A stretch of 64,000 nucleotides of DNA from CAYMUG01 sp964393575 (GTDB lineage Bacteria; Patescibacteriota; Minisyncoccia; Spechtbacterales; 2-12-FULL-38-22), in the NCBI GenBank assembly GCA_964393575.1, contig CAYMUG010000001.1:1-64000 (forward strand). Reading direction: 5' to 3'. Positions 27,982 to 35,818 of the stretch are shown here, piece by piece (the first letter of the stretch is position 1; each line of letters starts with the position of its first letter). The translations under genes and the position numbers were made by a program. The notes beneath the pieces are model-generated. The model worked only from the letters and a program-made list of their open reading frames with translations, was not told the DNA's origin and did no database searches.

Positions 27982-28527
27982 ATGCCTAAACAAGAACTAC
28001 AAAGGGGAAGAAACTGGTATGTAATACACACCTATTCCGGATATGAGGACGCTGTCGCAAAAAACCTGGAACAACGCATTGAATCTATGGGTATGCAGGA
28101 TAAAATTTTTAGTGTTACAGTACCCAAAGAAAAGAAAATTAAAATAAAAGGAGGAAAGAGGCAAGTAGTAGAAGAAAAAATTTATCCCGGATATGTACTT
28201 GTGGATATGGTCGTAACTGATGATTCCTGGTATGTAGTTCGGAATACCCCGCGTGTTACCGGCTTTGTTGGATCCGGTACAACACCTGTACCTGTTTCCA
28301 AAAAGGAAATTGAAGAATTACAGAAAAGAATGGGTGTTGAAGAACCCAAATACAAGATTGAAATTAAAGAGGGGGACGCTGTAAAAATAAATGACGGACC
28401 TTTTAAAGATTTTGACGGTAAAGTTTTTGAAATAGATGAAGAAAAAGGCAAGGTACAGGTATCAGTTAATATGTTCGGCAGAGAAACCCCTGTTGAGCTT
28501 GATTATTTGCAAATAACTAAATTATAA
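27982..28527 (+). CDS. nusG: Transcription termination/antitermination factor NusG
   Basis: NusG binds RNA polymerase and links it to Rho or the ribosome. The 181 residues show the NGN domain (WYVIHTYSGYEDAVAKNLEQRI, YPGYVLVDM, TPRVTGFVG) and a C-terminal KOW motif (EGDAVKINDGPFKDFDGKV). The length is normal. The 24-nt spacer to secE is a short palindrome GCTCGCTACGCTCGC followed by ACAAAACT, a minimal form of the leader elements. rplK follows after another element. Confidence 0.97.
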   Translation: MPKQELQRGRNWYVIHTYSGYEDAVAKNLEQRIESMGMQDKIFSVTVPKEKKIKIKGGKRQVVEEKIYPGYVLVDMVVTDDSWYVVRNTPRVTGFVGSGTTPVPVSKKEIEELQKRMGVEEPKYKIEIKEGDAVKINDGPFKDFDGKVFEIDEEKGKVQVSVNMFGRETPVELDYLQITKL

Positions 28528-28716
28528 AGTAGCTCGGCCTACGGCTTTGCTTCAAATCCTAAATCCTAATATCTAAATCCTAAACAAATCCAAAATTCAA
28601 ATGTTCTAAATTATAAACCGTTTTGAATTTTGTATTTTGGTCATTTGATATTGTTTAGAGTTTAGTGTCGTTTTGAAATTAGAATTTGTTTGTGCGCCGC
28701 AGGCGAACAAAATATT
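28528..28716 (+). repeat. Leader hairpin element before rplK
   Basis: The left arm has CAAATCCTAAATCCTAATATC and AAATCCAAAATTCAAATG; the right arm has CATTTGATATTG, GTGTCGTTTTGAAATTAG and AATTTGTTTGTGCG. Together they make an imperfect hairpin of about 180 nt ending GCGAACAAAATATT before the ATG. Confidence 0.75.
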
Positions 28717-29145
28717 ATGGCTAAAAAAGTACAAACTGTTGTAAAAATGCAAATTCCCGGAGGGCAGGCGACACCTGCTCCCCCTGTAGGTACCGCGCTC
28801 GGTCCTCACGGAATAAATATTCAGGATTTTGTCAGTCAGTTTAATGAGAGAACCGAAGACCAGAAAGGCAATGTAGTGCCGGTGGAGCTTTATGTATACG
28901 AAGATCGCAGTTTTGACTTTAAATTAAAAACTCCGCCTGCCTCTGACTTACTCAAAAAAGCAGCCGGAACGGAAAAGGGTTCGGGAGACACCCCCAGAAC
29001 TAAGGTGGGTAAAGTCAGCAAGAGTCAGGTTAGGGAAATAGCTGAAACTAAAATGGAGGACTTAAGCGCTAACAATTTAGAACAAGCTGAAAAGATTATA
29101 GAGGGTACCGCCAAAAGTATGGGTATTGACGTTAAGAAGAAATAA
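28717..29145 (+). CDS. rplK: 50S ribosomal protein L11
   Basis: L11 forms the GTPase-associated centre with 23S rRNA. The 142-residue protein shows the N-terminal [31 protein letters not shown] and the C-terminal rRNA-binding domain ending in [11 protein letters not shown]. It starts after a hairpin leader; nine upstream codons are rejected as leader. L1 (rplA), L10 and L7/L12, which normally follow, are absent here. Instead the last 33 nt of the gene are duplicated 152 nt downstream. Confidence 0.97.
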   Translation: MAKKVQTVVKMQIPGGQATPAPPVGTALGPHGINIQDFVSQFNERTEDQKGNVVPVELYVYEDRSFDFKLKTPPASDLLKKAAGTEKGSGDTPRTKVGKVSKSQVREIAETKMEDLSANNLEQAEKIIEGTAKSMGIDVKKK

Positions 29146-29298
29146 CGTTAATACCCATATTTTTGTGAGGGGGCGACGGGGGAGTTTTCTCCCCCGAAGT
29201 GGAAGCAGGTCCGACTTTAGTCGGACCGTTGAAACCGCAAGGTTTCAAGGAGGCCTCGGCCGACGAAAGTATGGGTATTGACGTTAAGAAGAAATAAC
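29114..29298 (+). mobile_element. Short element flanked by a duplicated rplK 3' end
   Basis: A 33-bp word containing the last codons and stop of rplK (29114-29146) is repeated exactly at 29266-29298. The 119 nt between copies hold three hairpins: CGGGGGAG/CTCCCCCG, GGTCCGACTTTAGTCGGACC and GAAACC/GGTTTC. The first rplK end itself pairs with AACGTTAATACCCAT and a T run (29117-29166), a terminator-like fold. This has the same logic as the tRNA-Met duplication at 20614. Confidence 0.65.
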
Positions 29299-29327
29299 AT
29301 CAAAAAGAGGATTTTAAAACAGAATTC

Positions 29328-29362
29328 AAAAAAGAGCTCGGCTTTCGAGCTCTTTTTTAATG
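29328..29362 (+). terminator. Terminator after the rplK region
   Basis: AAAAAAGAGCTCG pairs with CGAGCTCTTTTTT around a GCTTT-type loop, a classic intrinsic terminator. Confidence 0.9.
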
Positions 29363-29577
29363 CAAAAATATTATAAAACAATTCAAAGGTTTGAAATAGT
29401 TTTTAACCGCTTTTTAACAATATGTGCTCTCCACTCTGCATAATATCGCATGTTATAATATAACTTAGTTACTTATCATTCATAAACATACAAGAGAAAC
29501 CGTTGTTTTAGTGCCGGAATAGTAAAATATTGAGTTTATTATATTTTCAACAATAATACGCAAGGGAGGTGAGACGC
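29363..29577. other. Intergenic region with a probable promoter
   Basis: No gene is seen. TATAAT-like TTATAATATA occurs near 29453-29462 without a clear -35. The region ends in the Shine-Dalgarno GGGAGGT of the next gene. Confidence 0.5.
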
Positions 29578-30207
29578 ATGGATTCCTTAAAGAATATAAC
29601 TATATATAGAATAGAACCCATGGAAAATGCGTTAGCACGGCTTAGAAGTGCGCCTCTGGATAATGCCGGAGACGAGAAAATATATGTTTATTCAAATGCT
29701 GACTTTGCTATTCGTTCTATAGATCCGGATGTTCTCAATCCCACGTCATACTATGTATTAAGAGAGGGTTTAGAATTTCAACGTTGGCTCCGATGGTACT
29801 TTCTGGAAAAGTATGGTATAGATACACTATTCCTTCCGGGTATTATTCATATGGAAACAGATGACGGCTATGAAAGTATGGCCCCTCCCTTCATTGAGGT
29901 TTATGAAGAAAACATTTTTCCGCAAAACTCCGGACAGCTCCTAAGGACAAATTTTTCTGTTTTGCTTGACGGTGTTCATCGTGCTATGATTGCCCGCGAA
30001 AACGGTATTTCTATGAGTTGTATTGTAGTAAAAAACGCGGATACAACTTATCTTCCTTACGCATACCCCAACGCTTGGAGTGAGGTCAAAGTTTTTGACA
30101 GCGTACCTCCCGTAAAGAAGTTTTACAGACGAGAAGAACGTTATAGCTACGTGAGACCGCTTTATGCTCTACGAGGGTGGAACGATAGAACGCAGGTAGG
30201 ACGGTAG
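29578..30207 (+). CDS. Unknown protein with ParB-like DGxHR motif
   Basis: I do not recognise this 209-residue protein. The segment NFSVLLDGVHRAMIARENG resembles the DGxHR motif of ParB/sulfiredoxin-fold domains, followed by ISMSCIVVK as the expected next strand; fold membership is an inference from this motif only. The start is the ATG 7 nt past a strong GGGAGGT rather than the in-frame GTG three codons upstream. It stands alone between two terminators. Confidence 0.75.
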   Translation: MDSLKNITIYRIEPMENALARLRSAPLDNAGDEKIYVYSNADFAIRSIDPDVLNPTSYYVLREGLEFQRWLRWYFLEKYGIDTLFLPGIIHMETDDGYESMAPPFIEVYEENIFPQNSGQLLRTNFSVLLDGVHRAMIARENGISMSCIVVKNADTTYLPYAYPNAWSEVKVFDSVPPVKKFYRREERYSYVRPLYALRGWNDRTQVGR

Positions 30208-30275
30208 GAAAATATACGAAAATTTATATCGCGTAAAAGATAAGTATAATGCCCGCGTTGTGGATAAAATATTTA

Positions 30276-30304
30276 TAGGCCGTTCTTAAGAGCGGCCTTT
30301 ATTA
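30276..30304 (+). terminator. Terminator after the DGxHR protein gene
   Basis: AGGCCGTTCT pairs with AGAGCGGCCT (one G-T pair), followed by TTATTATTTT. Confidence 0.8.
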
Positions 30305-30386
30305 TTTTAAATTTTATATTTTTTGTGTATTATATAAGGAAACCTTCACTGCTCACCGTAATAAGTAATTCGTAATAAGTAATAAG

Positions 30387-30411
30387 CCTGCCTGCCGGCA
30401 GGCAGGCAGGA
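30387..30411. repeat. CCTGCCTGCCGGCAGGCAGG palindrome
   Basis: An extended copy of the dispersed palindrome, 8 nt before the HAD gene start. Other intact or near copies: 7632, 11203, 18270, 47004 and 52734. Confidence 0.9.
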
Positions 30412-30418
30412 ACAAAAT

Positions 30419-31003
30419 ATGACTAAAAACTCAAATCAAAATTCGTTTATTTTTGCCTCTGATTTAGACGGCACTATTATAGATCACACAGAAAATAAAA
30501 TTGCGGCCGCCCAAAGAGAAGGGATTCATTTAACATCTGAACAAGTGAGCTCTGAGACATTAAGGGCGACTGTTAAAAAAGAAATAAGAGAGAGAATACA
30601 GGGGCATGTTTATGAAGAAGCTACCCTCTCCGCTAAACCGATAGAAGGTGCTAAAGAAGTTATTGAGAGTTTTGTTAAAAATAACGGTCCTGTGTATATA
30701 ATCTCCGCGCGCAGTACAAAATCTTCTGAGGAATATGCCAGAGAATGGCTCCGGCGGAATTTGCCGGCAATTAAACAAGAACACGTATTTTTTGTGCAAA
30801 GAGGCGAAGAAAAAGATGAAGTCGCCTCACAACTGGGTGCTGATTTTTACATAGATGATAAAGAAATTGTTTTAGATCATCTGCCCAGCGTGCGCCATAA
30901 GTTTCTGTTCTATCCTTTTAATGAAAGCGCTAATACAAAGTACGAAGTAGTAAGAAAATGGGAAGAAGTGCCCGCCAAACTGGATCGGCTTTTCAGGGGA
31001 TAA
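30419..31003 (+). CDS. HAD-superfamily hydrolase
   Basis: The 194-residue protein has the HAD motif I DLDGT (residues 15-19), motif II in YIISARS and motif IV in FYIDDKEIV. The large helical cap between motifs I and II and its place before dCMP deaminase suggest a nucleotidase acting on deoxynucleotides, which is inference. It begins right after a CCTGCC palindrome with GAACAAAAT before the ATG, as in the other leader elements. The next gene starts about 40 nt downstream. Confidence 0.85.
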   Translation: MTKNSNQNSFIFASDLDGTIIDHTENKIAAAQREGIHLTSEQVSSETLRATVKKEIRERIQGHVYEEATLSAKPIEGAKEVIESFVKNNGPVYIISARSTKSSEEYAREWLRRNLPAIKQEHVFFVQRGEEKDEVASQLGADFYIDDKEIVLDHLPSVRHKFLFYPFNESANTKYEVVRKWEEVPAKLDRLFRG

Positions 31004-31044
31004 GTTTTGTGTAAAAATATTTATACATTAAATTGCTAAAGCTT

Positions 31045-31572
31045 ATGGAGGAAGAAGTTAATAAAACCTACAAACGCCCTAATTGGGACGAATTTTGGCT
31101 AACACAGGCGTTGTTTTATTCTACACGGGGAACCTGCGACCGCCACAGGACCGCCGCAGTTATTGTGGATAAAAACAACCTTTTAATAAGTGCGGGTTAC
31201 AACGGATCTCCCCCCGGGGCTCCTCACTGCGATGATGTGGGACACCTTATTATAGACGGCCACTGTTTACGCACTCTTCACGCGGAAGAAAATGCCCTTC
31301 TTAATGCTAAGCGGGGTTTGGAAGGGGCTACCGCATATATGCTTTATAGTCCGTGCTTGAAATGCGCAAAAGCGTTAATTAGTTCGGGAGTAAAGAGGAT
31401 TGTATATGCCCGTGAATACAGTAATATGCATGGTGAAGACAAGGGTTGGAAACATTTTAAAGAACTGGCTGCGGGAGCCAGCACAGCCGTTGAGTACTTA
31501 AATTTAGATTTTAACAAAGTATTAAAAAATATGTTGGGTATTTTAAAAAGCAAAGGCGGAGCTCTTAAGTAA
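31045..31572 (+). CDS. dCMP deaminase family protein
   Basis: Converts dCMP to dUMP, the substrate for thymidylate synthase. The 175-residue protein shows the zinc-binding catalytic HAEENALLNA and PCLKCAKALISSG, plus the N-terminal CDRHRTAAVIV and GAPHCDD residues of the extra structural zinc site in dCMP deaminases. I choose the ATG giving MEEEVNKTYKRP; a TTG four codons earlier is possible. With dut, thyA and folA downstream it makes a thymidylate-synthesis operon. Confidence 0.93.
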   Translation: MEEEVNKTYKRPNWDEFWLTQALFYSTRGTCDRHRTAAVIVDKNNLLISAGYNGSPPGAPHCDDVGHLIIDGHCLRTLHAEENALLNAKRGLEGATAYMLYSPCLKCAKALISSGVKRIVYAREYSNMHGEDKGWKHFKELAAGASTAVEYLNLDFNKVLKNMLGILKSKGGALK

Positions 31573-31626
31573 GAATGTATCCTATACGGGGAAAAACAAA
31601 TATTATACCGCTCCTTATTTTGTAAA

Positions 31627-32055
31627 ATGCAAATAAAAGTACAAAAAATTCACAGAGATGCGATACTTCCCTCATACGCTTATCGTGGGGATGCCGGGAT
31701 GGATATATACTCTTGCGAGGAAGCCGTAATTCAACCTAAGTCAAAAGCGTTGATAAAAACAGGAGTGAAGATCGCTATACCCGAAGGATATGCCGGCTTT
31801 GTGTGGGATAAAAGCGGGCTTGCCGTAAAGCACGACTTAACTACTATGGCGGGAGTTTTGGACTCCGGATACAGAGGAGAGCTTACTGTCGTTATCGTCA
31901 ATTTAGGAGATAAAGAATACAGGGTAGAGGGAAGACAAAAAATAGCTCAGTTAGTTATCAAACCGGTGATAAGCGCGAATATTGTAGAGGTAGAAAACAT
32001 AGATAATAGAACGTCCCGTGGAGAGAAAAGATTCGGCAGCAGCGGGTTAAATTGA
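31627..32055 (+). CDS. dut: dUTP diphosphatase
   Basis: Hydrolyses dUTP to dUMP and PPi. The 142 residues contain the trimeric-dUTPase motifs in order: GDAGMDIYS (1), WDKSGLAVK (2), GVLDSGYRGELTVVI (3), GRQKIAQLVI (4) and RGEKRFGSSG (5). Length is normal. It overlaps the 5' region of the thyA frame but not the thyA start that I choose. Confidence 0.96.
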   Translation: MQIKVQKIHRDAILPSYAYRGDAGMDIYSCEEAVIQPKSKALIKTGVKIAIPEGYAGFVWDKSGLAVKHDLTTMAGVLDSGYRGELTVVIVNLGDKEYRVEGRQKIAQLVIKPVISANIVEVENIDNRTSRGEKRFGSSGLN

Positions 32056-32117
32056 TAAACTTAATCCTTCAATGTATAATGGGAAATAGTTCGCAAAACA
32101 AAAACCAAGGAGGCATT

Positions 32118-33059
32118 ATGCTTCGCAGAAGCATGGCAAAACTTATAAAACCCCGGCACGAGGAAAAACAGTACCTTCGCATACTTAGCGATATTATGAA
32201 AAAGGGCGAAGATAAGCCCAACAGAACAGGCATAGATACGCGAATGCTGTTTCATCGCGAAATGCGGTATGACCTCCGTAAAGGTTTTCCTATGCTAACT
32301 ACAAAGAAAGTTCCTTTTCACCTTGTTGTTGCGGAATTACTTTGGTTTTTAAGAGGTTCAAGCGACGTTCGTGAACTTCAAAAACTCGGATGCAAAATTT
32401 GGGATGATAACGCCGGGAGTGATTATTGGCAAAATCGCAAAAAAGAACTCGGGTTTGCAGATGATGAAGGTTATATAGGCAGAATTTACGGTGTACAATG
32501 GCGGGATTGGCAATCGCCTGATGGTTCACGTGTAGATCAGCTCGCACAAGTTATAGATGATATAAAAAACAGTCCTTTCGGAAGGCGCAAGGTGGTTACC
32601 GCGTGGAACCCGGGAGAAATTGACGAGATGGCTCTTCCCCCGTGCCATATGATTTTCCAGTTTAATGTTTCGGCAGACAAAGAATACCTGGACCTTTCTA
32701 TGAAGCAACGTAGTTGCGATATGTTTCTCGGTGTACCTTTTAATATAAGCTCTTACGCTTTACTTTTAAGTATGGTGGCGCATGTTACCGGTTTGAAGCC
32801 GCGAGAATTTGTACATACTCTTGAGGATGCACACATATATCATAATCACTTTGAACAGGCAAAAACCCAACTTGCCAGAACCCCGTATAAGTTTCCTAAG
32901 CTCTGGTTAAATCTTGATATAAAAGATATAGACGATTTCCATCGTGTTGCGTATGGAGCGGTAGATAAGGGAGAAACCCCCAAGGAAGCTATTGCTAAAG
33001 TGGCGCGGCTTGAAAATTATGAAGCCCACCCTCACATCAAAGCGGAAATGGCGGTATAG
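32118..33059 (+). CDS. thyA: Thymidylate synthase ThyA
   Basis: Makes dTMP from dUMP with methylene-tetrahydrofolate. The 313-residue protein shows NRTGIDTR (phosphate-binding Arg), LLWFLRGSSDVREL, the catalytic Cys in PPCHMIFQFNV, QRSCDMFLGVPFNIS and EDAHIYHNH. The frame is open back to 32052, but AAGGAGG at 32107-32113 sits 4 nt before the ATG at 32118 and decides the start (ATG 32133 is a second choice). This is one of few metabolic genes here with a strong ribosome site. Confidence 0.97.
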   Translation: MLRRSMAKLIKPRHEEKQYLRILSDIMKKGEDKPNRTGIDTRMLFHREMRYDLRKGFPMLTTKKVPFHLVVAELLWFLRGSSDVRELQKLGCKIWDDNAGSDYWQNRKKELGFADDEGYIGRIYGVQWRDWQSPDGSRVDQLAQVIDDIKNSPFGRRKVVTAWNPGEIDEMALPPCHMIFQFNVSADKEYLDLSMKQRSCDMFLGVPFNISSYALLLSMVAHVTGLKPREFVHTLEDAHIYHNHFEQAKTQLARTPYKFPKLWLNLDIKDIDDFHRVAYGAVDKGETPKEAIAKVARLENYEAHPHIKAEMAV

Positions 33060-33062
33060 TTT

Positions 33063-33581
33063 ATGAATACGAAAAATTCCAACATTACCATTTCGCTTAT
33101 CGTCGCTATGGGAAAGAATTACGATATAGGGGAAAACGGTGATATGCCGTGGGGGAGAAATTTGCGCGGTGACTTGAGGCACTTCGTTCGGGTTACCAAA
33201 GGAAAACCTATTGTTTTCGGAAGAAAAACATTTGAATCTATTGGCGCCTCTCTGAAGGATAGAGAAGTGCTTGTTTTAACCACAAGGGATGATTACAACC
33301 CTGAAGGTTGCCGTGTCTTTCAAAGTCCGGACTCTGTTATTGGGTATGTCGCCCGTAGCTATAGTGAACTTATCGTTGGAGGAGGGGAAAAAATATATAA
33401 ACTGTTTTTACCTTGTGCTACCCGTATATATTTAACCGTTGTTGATGCCGCATTTGAAGCTGATACTTTTTTCCCTGAAGAATTTAAATGGGATGATTGG
33501 AATGTAGTTCACAAAGAAAAACATAATGCTGACAATGAAAACAAGTATGATTTCACTATATATACCTTAGAGAGAAAATAG
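33063..33581 (+). CDS. folA: Dihydrofolate reductase
   Basis: Regenerates tetrahydrofolate after thymidylate synthesis. The 172-residue protein has SLIVAMGKNYDIGENGDMPW (substrate loop), GKPIVFGRKTFESIG and IVGGGEKIYKLFLP (NADPH site). It starts 3 nt after thyA. The acidic residue usual at the active site is replaced in context by the Asp of DLRHF. A terminator follows within 10 nt and closes the operon. Confidence 0.95.
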   Translation: MNTKNSNITISLIVAMGKNYDIGENGDMPWGRNLRGDLRHFVRVTKGKPIVFGRKTFESIGASLKDREVLVLTTRDDYNPEGCRVFQSPDSVIGYVARSYSELIVGGGEKIYKLFLPCATRIYLTVVDAAFEADTFFPEEFKWDDWNVVHKEKHNADNENKYDFTIYTLERK

Positions 33582-33586
33582 CTCTT

Positions 33587-33614
33587 CACCCCCTCTTTTG
33601 TAATAGGGGGGTTT
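33587..33614 (+). terminator. Terminator of the thymidylate operon
   Basis: ACCCCCT pairs with AGGGGGGT around TCTTTTGTAAT, followed by TTGTTATTT, 6 nt past the folA stop. Confidence 0.75.
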
Positions 33615-33626
33615 GTTATTTCAGGA

Positions 33627-33703
33627 TGCCCCGAAGCAGAGCAAAGCACGCTTCGGGGCTACCCTGAACCGTGTTGCCGGAGGCAACTCTGGTTCAGGGT
33701 GAA
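33627..33703. repeat. Double-hairpin intergenic repeat
   Basis: GCCCCGAAGC/GCTTCGGGGC (33628-33659) is followed by CCCTGAACCGTG...CTCTGGTTCAGGG (33663-33699). The second hairpin recurs at 55302-55335 after tRNA-Ala. Confidence 0.8.
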
Positions 33704-33782
33704 ACGCTTTTGACATGCTTTTGAAACGTTTTTATATACCTCGTTTTACATTGAGAGGATAAGATTTTATGATAGTATAAAG

Positions 33783-33921
33783 TAAAGCTCACTCCGTTCG
33801 CACAAAATAACAAAAGAACATATTAACAAAAGAACAAAAACAACTGATATGTTCATAGGTTATTCTGTTACTCAGTTATTATGTTATTTTGTTGTTTTGT
33901 GAGTCGAAGCCGAACAAAATT
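33783..33921 (+). repeat. Leader hairpin element before gatB
   Basis: The left arm GCTCACTCCGTTCGCACAAAAT plus AACAAAAGAACA words pairs with the right arm TGTTATTTTGTTGTTTTGTGAGTCGAAGCCGAAC. It ends AAAATT before the ATG. It is the closest relative of the secE leader and shares the inner word CATAGGTTATTCTGTTACTC. Confidence 0.82.
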
Positions 33922-35478
33922 ATGGCAAAATATAAACCCACAATAGGTTTAGAAATACACTCTCAACTAAAGACCAAAACAAAGATGTTCTGTGATTCTT
34001 TGAATGATCCTTATGAGACACATTCCAATATTAATATTTGTCCTGTATGCATGGGTCATCCCGGCACTTTGCCCACTCCCAACAAAGAGGCAATAGAAAA
34101 AATTATAAAAGCAGGTCTTGCATTAAATTGCAATATTGCCGAATTTGCCAAATTTGACCGGAAAAACTATTTTTATCCCGACCTTCCTAAGGGATACCAG
34201 ATATCGCAATATGATATACCTTTCTGTTCCGGCGGGCATATAGAGATAGACAACCAAAACCACGATGACCATAACGATGACGATGATAGCGGAAGCCACA
34301 ATGACCATGACAATGACGCCGAAAACCACGATGACGATAACCAAAATTCAAAAAAGATTCTTCTTGAAAGAATTCACCTTGAAGAAGATACCGGGCGCCT
34401 CGTGCATTCAGAAGACGGCGCATATTCATACATTGACTTTAATCGCGCGGGAATACCTTTAATGGAGTTGGTTACAAAACCGGTAATACATAGCGCTGAA
34501 GAAGCCCGTAAATTTGCCCAACAACTTCAGCTTATACTCCGCTATTTGGACGCGAGTGATGCTGATATGGAAAAAGGGCAAATGCGTGTAGAGGTAAATC
34601 TTTCTATGGCGGCGGAGGGTTCAAGTACCATGGGCACAAAAGTAGAGATAAAAAACCTCAATTCTCTTCGGGCGGTAGAAGAGGGTATAGCTTATGAGGT
34701 AAAAAGACAAAAAGAGCTTATTGAAGAAGGAAAACAGGTGGAGCAGCAAACAGTAGGATGGGATGAAGAGAAACAAAAAACAGTTCCCCAGAGGTCTAAA
34801 GAAGAAGCCCATGATTACAGATATTTTCCCGAGCCGGATATACCTCCACTCCGTATTACGAGAGAGATGGGGTGGGATACAGAAAGAATGCGCACCTCTT
34901 TGCCCGAACTCCCCCGTGATAAAAAGAAAAGATTTATAGAGCAGTACGTACATGATGAAAAAACCGCAAATATATTTGTTTCAGAGTTTGAACTCGCCGA
35001 TTTTTTTGAACGCGCGGCCTCCGAGGCATTAAGGTGGACTGACAACGAAGACCCTGAAAAGGTAAAAAAGTTGACTACAAACTACACAACGAAAAACCTG
35101 CGAACTATTCTTACGGAAACCCAAACTCCGGTTGCGGAGATGCGCATTACAGCTGAAAATTTCGGAGAGTTAATAGGGTTAGTATATAAAGGAGAAATTT
35201 CCAGTGCCGGCGCCAGGGAAGTGCTGGAAGCAATGTTCCACACCGGAAAGGACCCTTCCAACATAGTGGAAGAAAAAGGATTAAGGCAGGTTAGCGATAC
35301 CGGAGAACTGGAAAAAATCGTAGATGAAGTTATAGCTGAAAACGAAAAAGCCGCCTCTGATTACAAAAACGGCGATGAAAATGCCATAAAATTTTTAATG
35401 GGGCAGGTTATGAAAAAGAGCAAGGGCTCTGCCAACCCGCAAAAAGCCACAGAGCTATTGAAAAATAAATTAGAGTAG
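33922..35478 (+). CDS. gatB: Asp-tRNA(Asn)/Glu-tRNA(Gln) amidotransferase subunit B
   Basis: GatB binds the tRNA and activates the aminoacyl carboxylate. The protein (518 residues) has YKPTIGLEIHSQLKTKTKMFC, KNYFYPDLPKGYQISQYD, HLEEDTGRLVH, FNRAGIPLMELVTKP and the C-terminal YqeY-like tail (FLMGQVMKKSKGSANPQKATELL). At about residues 112-144 (34255-34352) an Asp/His/Asn-rich run interrupts the stretch between CSGGHIEID and KILLERIHLEED, where homologs have almost nothing. It is encoded by repeating GATGACNATAAC-type words, the family also seen in the 16S insert. The gene is far from gatCA. Confidence 0.96.
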   Translation: MAKYKPTIGLEIHSQLKTKTKMFCDSLNDPYETHSNINICPVCMGHPGTLPTPNKEAIEKIIKAGLALNCNIAEFAKFDRKNYFYPDLPKGYQISQYDIPFCSGGHIEIDNQNHDDHNDDDDSGSHNDHDNDAENHDDDNQNSKKILLERIHLEEDTGRLVHSEDGAYSYIDFNRAGIPLMELVTKPVIHSAEEARKFAQQLQLILRYLDASDADMEKGQMRVEVNLSMAAEGSSTMGTKVEIKNLNSLRAVEEGIAYEVKRQKELIEEGKQVEQQTVGWDEEKQKTVPQRSKEEAHDYRYFPEPDIPPLRITREMGWDTERMRTSLPELPRDKKKRFIEQYVHDEKTANIFVSEFELADFFERAASEALRWTDNEDPEKVKKLTTNYTTKNLRTILTETQTPVAEMRITAENFGELIGLVYKGEISSAGAREVLEAMFHTGKDPSNIVEEKGLRQVSDTGELEKIVDEVIAENEKAASDYKNGDENAIKFLMGQVMKKSKGSANPQKATELLKNKLE

Positions 35479-35521
35479 GTTAATTTATTTTTAGTACCAT
35501 ACAAAGAGAAGGAGACAGGAA

Positions 35522-35743
35522 ATGAGTGGAGAAAAATACTATAAACTACGGCTTTCCGTTGGTCCAGACGCAGTTAGCGATTTGACGGAGTTAGCAATCA
35601 GAAAGAATATCAGTACGACGGAAGTCATAAGACGTGCTCTTGCAGATTACAAATTTTTTCAGAATCAGCTTTTAAAAGGGAGAAAAATTATACTTTATGA
35701 TGAAAAAACAAATAAAGAATGGTTATTAACGGAAATAGAATAA
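35522..35743 (+). CDS. Small ribbon-helix-helix-like protein
   Basis: A 73-residue protein with YYKLRLSVGPDAVSDLTELAIRKNISTTEVIRRALADYKFF, which fits a short beta strand followed by two helices as in CopG/Arc-type DNA-binding proteins; the fold call is inference. The C terminus (IILYDEKTNKEWLL) looks like the strand-loop found after such domains in some CPR proteins. AAGGAG precedes the ATG at good spacing, and a terminator follows. No toxin partner is adjacent. Confidence 0.7.
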   Translation: MSGEKYYKLRLSVGPDAVSDLTELAIRKNISTTEVIRRALADYKFFQNQLLKGRKIILYDEKTNKEWLLTEIE

Positions 35744-35774
35744 GCTCGTTTTAAACTAAATCTTTTCTACAAAA

Positions 35775-35808
35775 CTACCGCCCTTATTGTGATCAGGGCG
35801 GTTTAATT
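35775..35808. terminator. Terminator between convergent genes
   Basis: ACCGCCCT pairs with AGGGCGGT, followed by TTAATTTATTT on the plus strand; the minus-strand side has AGTTTTGTAG. It lies between the small RHH-like gene and folD and may serve both. Confidence 0.75.
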
Positions 35809-35818
35809 TATTTGAACA

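Noticed and set aside
29146..29577. rplA (L1) expected after rplK
   Set aside because: No L1-like frame is found on either strand; the stretch holds the duplicated rplK end and a terminator.
34123..34462. Frames opposite or alternative to gatB made of Val/Ile or Met/Thr repeats
   Set aside because: They are readings of the GATGAC word array in other frames; only the gatB frame continues into conserved sequence.
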